Of a stretch of DNA of 64,000 bases, positions 60,659-64,000 are shown piece after piece (the stretch's first letter is position 1; every line of letters begins with the position of its first letter). The notes under the pieces are model-generated. The model saw nothing but the letters and a program-made list of their open reading frames with translations, made no database searches and was not told the DNA's origin. Source of the stretch: Proteinivorax hydrogeniformans (GTDB lineage: Bacteria; Bacillota; Proteinivoracia; Proteinivoracales; Proteinivoracaceae); the NCBI RefSeq assembly GCF_040515995.1, contig NZ_CP159485.1:1178001-1242000 (forward strand). Direction: 5' to 3'. The translations under genes and the position numbers were made by a program.

Positions 60659-62059
60659 ATGACTGCAGGGGCAATAGGTTTTAGTTTATTGTTATTAGGA
60701 CTATTATTAGTAGTTGGTAAATGGATAAGGGTAAAGACTCCGATTTTACAGAACTTATTTTTGCCTAGCTCGCTGATAGCAGGGTTTTTGGCTTTAATAT
60801 TAGGTCCAGAAGTTTTAGGGAACCTAGATTTATCTTCTATATTTCACTGGTTTGAGGCAGGGGTTTTTCCAGCTCATAGTATAAGGACTTGGAGCGCTTT
60901 GCCATCATTAATGATAAATGTAGTATTTGCCGCACTATTTTTAGGAAAAACGCTACCCAGCATAAATAAAGTTTGGGAACTTGCAGGGCCACAGGTAGTG
61001 TTAGGATATATTATTTCCTTTGGACAATATGTAGTAGGGCTACTGCTTGTAATTTTATTTCTAGGCCCTGTTTTTGGAGTAAGTCCCTTAGCTGGAGCAC
61101 TTATTGAAATAGGTTTTGTAGGAGGACATGGTACAGCAGCAGGTCTAGGTGATACCTTTGTGGAAATGGGATTTGAAGATGGCGAAGCACTGGCCATAGG
61201 TCTTGCAACAGTAGGAGTGTTAGGGGGTGCGATGATAGGAATAGTTTTAATAAATTGGGGCATTAGACAAGGTAAAATCAAGACAAAAAACAATGTAGAG
61301 TCTAGAGATGAGGCAGAGAGAAAAGGGCTTACAGAGTTAGACCAAAGGCATCCAGCAGGATTTTTGAGCACTAGAGCAGAGTCTATAGAGCCACTTTCGC
61401 TACATTTTGGCTACATTGCCATATCAATTTTAATTGGATTTGCAATTTTGCAGGCATTTATCTGGCTAGAAGCAGTTACTTGGGGTGCTGCTACGGGAGT
61501 GTATTTATTTGCCTATGTGCCATTATTTCCTTTAGCAATGCTAGGAGGGATAATCACCCAGTATGTGCTAGATAAAACAGATAGATATAACACGCTAGAT
61601 ACAGACTTAATTACCAGGATTCAAGGACTAGCGCTAGATATCCTTATAGTAGGTGCTTTGGCCACGTTACAACTTTCAGTCATTGCCGATAACATAGTGC
61701 CTTTTACAGTTTTAGCTTTAGGAGGGATTTTATGGACTGTATTTGGCTTTTTAGTACTTGCCCCTAGGATATTACCCTCATACTGGTTTGAAAGAGGAAT
61801 AGGAGACTTTGGACAGTCTATGGGAGTAACTGCAACAGGACTGATGCTAATGAGGGTAACAGACCCCGAAAATAAGTCCCCAGCCTTAGAAAGCTTTGGC
61901 TATAAGCAACTGCTCTTTGAACCATTTGTAGGAGGAGGCCTATTTACAGCAGCCTCAGTCCCACTAATCCACCAATTCGGCGCCACAAGCATACTAATAT
62001 TCACAGGCTCAATCACGCTGATACTGTTGCTGTTTGGACTTTTTTATTTTAGGAGATAG
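60659..62059 (+). CDS. gltS: Sodium/glutamate symporter GltS
   Basis: A 466-residue membrane protein with about eleven to twelve helices. The 'LFLPSSLIAGFLAL', 'IEIGFVGGHGTAAGLGDTF' (re-entrant-loop GGHGT motif) and, in the second half, 'GIGDFGQSMGVTATGLMLMRVTDPENKSPALESFGYKQLLFEPFVGGG' are GltS hallmarks. It takes up glutamate with Na+. ATG behind AGGAGG. The last two codons and the stop are supplied by a 7-bp repeat array that begins at 62050. Confidence 0.93.
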   Translation: MTAGAIGFSLLLLGLLLVVGKWIRVKTPILQNLFLPSSLIAGFLALILGPEVLGNLDLSSIFHWFEAGVFPAHSIRTWSALPSLMINVVFAALFLGKTLPSINKVWELAGPQVVLGYIISFGQYVVGLLLVILFLGPVFGVSPLAGALIEIGFVGGHGTAAGLGDTFVEMGFEDGEALAIGLATVGVLGGAMIGIVLINWGIRQGKIKTKNNVESRDEAERKGLTELDQRHPAGFLSTRAESIEPLSLHFGYIAISILIGFAILQAFIWLEAVTWGAATGVYLFAYVPLFPLAMLGGIITQYVLDKTDRYNTLDTDLITRIQGLALDILIVGALATLQLSVIADNIVPFTVLALGGILWTVFGFLVLAPRILPSYWFERGIGDFGQSMGVTATGLMLMRVTDPENKSPALESFGYKQLLFEPFVGGGLFTAASVPLIHQFGATSILIFTGSITLILLLFGLFYFRR

Positions 62060-62270
62060 GAGATAGGAGATAGAAGATAGGAGATAGAAGATAGAAGATA
62101 GGAGATAGAAGATAGAAGATAGGAGATAGGGGATTGGGGATAGGAGATAGGAGATAGGGGATAGGAGATAGGAGATAGGGGATAGGGGATAGGGGATAGG
62201 GGATAGGGGATAGGGGATAGAAGATAGAAGATAGAAGATAGAAGATAGAAGATAGAAGATAGAAGATAGA
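62050..62270 (+). repeat. Heptanucleotide repeat array (AGATAGR)n, about 31 units
   Basis: About 221 bp of 7-bp units that vary at two positions (GGAGATA, GAAGATA, GGGGATA). The array starts inside the last codons of gltS and ends just before its terminator. On the opposite strand it creates long but meaningless open frames with a 7-residue period. Confidence 0.95.
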
Positions 62271-62276
62271 AATGGA

Positions 62277-62317
62277 TAAAAAACTAGTGAGCATTTTATG
62301 CTCACTAGTTTTTTTGA
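62277..62317 (+). terminator. Intrinsic terminator of gltS
   Basis: A perfect 13-bp stem around ACTAGTGAGCA/TGCTCACTAGT (62281-62293 with 62299-62311), followed by T-residues. It lies beyond the heptamer array, so the array is part of the transcript. Confidence 0.92.
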
Positions 62318-62353
62318 CTAGAACTCCTGCCCACTAACCAACCTTTTGCTAAC

Positions 62354-62590
62354 CAACTAGGGCCAGGTACTCACAATATTATCCCGGGATTTTGGGTGGT
62401 GATCAACTGTTTCACCAATGCTTGTGCTTTATGGCTTATGGGTCGCCAGTAATGGGGGGTACTGTCTCTGCAAACCAGTTAGGGACGGCCCAAAGCCATA
62501 AAACCCTTCACATGGTTTAAAAACGCTTCCCACCAATCAAACCCTAAAATAATATTATGAGCACCTTAAGTGGGCAGATCAGGAAACAGG
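62354..62590 (+). repeat. Noncoding repeat block 3, direct repeat copy A
   Basis: About 237 bases that recur 393 bases downstream (62747-62983). The last 100 bases also match 16219-16340 in block 1 ('GCAAACCAGTTAGGGA' to 'TAAAATAATATTA'). Confidence 0.88.
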
Positions 62591-62746
62591 GATGTGAGAT
62601 GGTGTAAATGTCATAATGAGTTTTTATTAAAACAGGGTCTTTCCAATATGGGTACGATAAATGAACGGGTTTGGACCCAGCATGTAGCTTATTTCGTGAT
62701 GTTTACCGTGGCCAATTAAGGTTTTAGGGTCTTTTAAACTCCTTTT

Positions 62747-62983
62747 CAACTAGGGCCAGGTACTCACAATATTATCCCGGGATTTTGGGTGGTGATCAGC
62801 TGTTTCACCAATGCTTGTGCTTTATGGCTTATGGGTCGCCAGTAATGGGGGGTACTGTCTCTGCAAACCAGTTAGGGATGGCCCAAAGCCATAAAACCCT
62901 TCACATGGTTCAAAAACGCTTCTCGCCAATCAAACCCTAAAATAATATTATGAGCACCTTCAGAGGGCAGAGCAGGACAGGAA
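62747..62983 (+). repeat. Noncoding repeat block 3, direct repeat copy B
   Basis: Nearly identical to copy A. It runs on into the GGTTGACCTCTGTGTCAACCC hairpin region (about 63020-63050), which is also part of the 522-bp unit of block 1 and of block 2. Confidence 0.88.
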
Positions 62984-63117
62984 TCAAAGATAGCCATATC
63001 TTAAGCCTCTCCCTCGAAGAGGTAAGGGTTGACCTCTGTGTCAACCCATCAGCAAATGGCTACCCAATATGGCAATGACCACCAAACTCCGACCTCAAAT
63101 TACTTATTACCACTACT

Positions 63118-63154
63118 CATGTAGCTATTTCGTAATCATTACCGTGGCTGATTA
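63118..63154 (+). repeat. Short dispersed repeat (CATGTAGCTTATTTCGT type)
   Basis: A segment beginning ATGTAGCTATTTCGTAATCATTACCGTGGC, repeated with variation at about 62680-62720 and 63376-63410. The reverse complement of its end (GCCACGGTAA...) is found in block 2 near 43233. Confidence 0.75.
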
Positions 63155-63204
63155 AGTAGAAAGTGGAAGGTAGAAAGTTGGAGAGTAGAAAGTAGAAAGT
63201 GTAA
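63155..63204 (+). repeat. Heptanucleotide repeat (AGTAGAA-type)
   Basis: Seven or so 7-bp units (AGTAGAA, AGTGGAA, GGTAGAA, AGTTGGA ...) with one single-base shift. It abuts the 65-bp module at 63206. Confidence 0.85.
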
Positions 63205-63205
63205 G

Positions 63206-63270
63206 CTGGAGTTCGTTTTGTGGGTCTTGCGCCCTTGTGGGCTAGATCCTTCGGAGTGCCTCAGGATGAC
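63206..63270 (-). repeat. 65-bp dispersed repeat module, inverted copy
   Basis: Reverse complement of the module at 16136-16200, with no gaps. Here the heptamer tract abuts the opposite end of the module. Confidence 0.8.
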
Positions 63271-63556
63271 ATTATAAATTAATAAGGGTTCCTATTTTGT
63301 TTATAGTGGTGTAATTGCTCGTGTTTTACCGGGTCTTTCAGATCTGGACACATACATGGATGGGGTTGGACCAAGCATGTAGCTTATTTCGTAATCATTA
63401 CCGTGGCCAATAAAGGTTTGTGTCTTTAGGTTTTAGATACCAACCTCCGACCTCAAATTACTTATTACCACTACTACATTGTCACTTCCAAAAAAGGATT
63501 TCAGCCTCTAAACATCGAATAACTATCCGAACAACTTAATACAGGAGGCCTACATA
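63271..63556. other. Remainder of repeat block 3 upstream of cheR
   Basis: AT-rich intergenic DNA holding a further copy of the CATGTAGCTTATTTCGT repeat (about 63376) and a CCAACCTCCGACCTC remnant (63440-63460). I see no gene or clear promoter. Confidence 0.6.
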
Positions 63557-64000
63557 ATGTTAGATCAGCATAACTATAATGAATTTATGTCAAAAATATT
63601 TAAACTTACAGGAATTGACCTAAGCAGCTATAAAGAAAAACAGATGAAAAGACGTCTAGATTCCCTTATAGAGAAGAAGTCGCTTAACACCTATGATGAG
63701 TACATAAACCTAATAAAAACCTCACCAACGGACTTAGAAGAGTTCTTAGACAGAATGACCATCAACGTATCAGAGTTTTTTAGAAATGGAGAGAGGTGGG
63801 AGGTTTTAGATCAAAAAATACTTCCGCTTATAACAGCTGGTACAGATAAAATAAAAGTATGGAGTGCGGCATGCTCGACGGGACAAGAACCATATTCACT
63901 TGCCATGCTTTTTGAGAGCCAAGGGTTAAAGTACGAGATATTAGCTACTGATTTAGATGAAAAAGTTTTAAACAAAGCTAGACAGGGTAAGTTTAACATT
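63557..64000 (+). CDS. cheR: Chemotaxis protein methyltransferase CheR (partial, N-terminal part)
   Basis: The first 148 codons; the gene runs off the window. Helical N-terminal domain ('LTGIDLSSYKEKQMKRRLDSLIEK'), then the SAM-binding domain start 'DRMTINVSEFFRNGERWEVL' and 'IKVWSAACSTGQEPYSLAML'. CheR methylates glutamates of chemoreceptors, so the cell is probably motile. ATG behind AGGAGG. Repeat block 3 separates it from gltS. Confidence 0.93.
   Translation, partial: MLDQHNYNEFMSKIFKLTGIDLSSYKEKQMKRRLDSLIEKKSLNTYDEYINLIKTSPTDLEEFLDRMTINVSEFFRNGERWEVLDQKILPLITAGTDKIKVWSAACSTGQEPYSLAMLFESQGLKYEILATDLDEKVLNKARQGKFNI

Noticed and set aside
62009-62305. Minus-strand ORFs of 98 and 81 residues rich in Leu, Ser, Ile and Tyr
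   Set aside because: They are translations of the AGATAGR heptamer array; the 7-residue protein period follows from the DNA period.

Overview
The window is a 64 kb piece of chromosome from an AT-rich, endospore-forming member of the Firmicutes, most likely class Clostridia. The evidence is the sporulation and germination gene set (gpr, two spoIIP-type genes, yqfC, yqfD, spoIVA, a YIEGIA cluster), the ispH-rpsA fusion, strong AGGAGG-type ribosome binding sites, many TTG starts and AT-rich codon use. I cannot name the genus. Almost all genes are housekeeping genes in orders well known from Firmicutes. There is no prophage, transposase, CRISPR array or rRNA operon; the one RNA gene I see is a tRNA-Pro(GGG).

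Layout. 1-3.5 kb: end of holA, rpsT on the opposite strand, then a small membrane protein, gpr, spoIIP and a small secreted protein. 3.5-16 kb: lepA-hemW, the heat-shock operon hrcA-grpE-dnaK-dnaJ under a CIRCE operator, prmA-rsmE-mtaB, a PrcB-like membrane protein, a HIT protein, and rpsU-yqeY behind a consensus promoter. 16.1-17.7 kb: a noncoding repeat block with a 522-bp unit in about 2.6 tandem copies. 17.8-29.8 kb: nfeD-floA, yqfC-yqfD-phoH-pgpH-ybeY-dgkA, a DUF881 gene, cdd-era-recO and a DUF4342 gene. 29.8-33 kb: two genes plainly descended from the glycyl-tRNA synthetase alpha and beta subunits, in the usual position after recO, but with the alpha catalytic motifs lost. 33-37.5 kb: a cobalamin riboswitch and B12 uptake/adenosylation operon (btuFCD, cobO). 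37.5-42.7 kb: a methyltransferase, a 50-residue membrane protein, aroH, aroF, cmk, plsC and ispH-rpsA. 42.7-43.8 kb: second repeat block. 43.8-53.9 kb: a sporulation-linked cluster (DUF1614, second SpoIIP-type protein, YIEGIA protein and partner, two DUF3189 proteins), then a DUF512 radical-SAM protein, der, plsY, gpsA and spoIVA. 54-57 kb, minus strand: ftsE-ftsX and a coiled-coil protein ending in a DUF3048 domain. 57.3-62.1 kb: tRNA-Pro, rnhA, a hemerythrin-like protein, a class III aminotransferase with an SRPBCC protein, and gltS. 62.05-63.5 kb: third repeat block, opening with a 221-bp array of 7-bp repeats. 63.56-64 kb: start of cheR.

How the genes work together. Translation and protein quality control dominate the first 16 kb. 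The middle combines membrane and c-di-AMP physiology, ribosome maturation and sporulation functions. The 43.8-53.9 kb cluster is probably used mostly during sporulation. The most interesting parts are the catalytically degenerate but intact GlyRS-like pair, the replacement of the expected peptidoglycan hydrolase domain by DUF3048 behind FtsEX, and a family of modular intergenic repeats whose simple-sequence tracts all have a period of seven bases.
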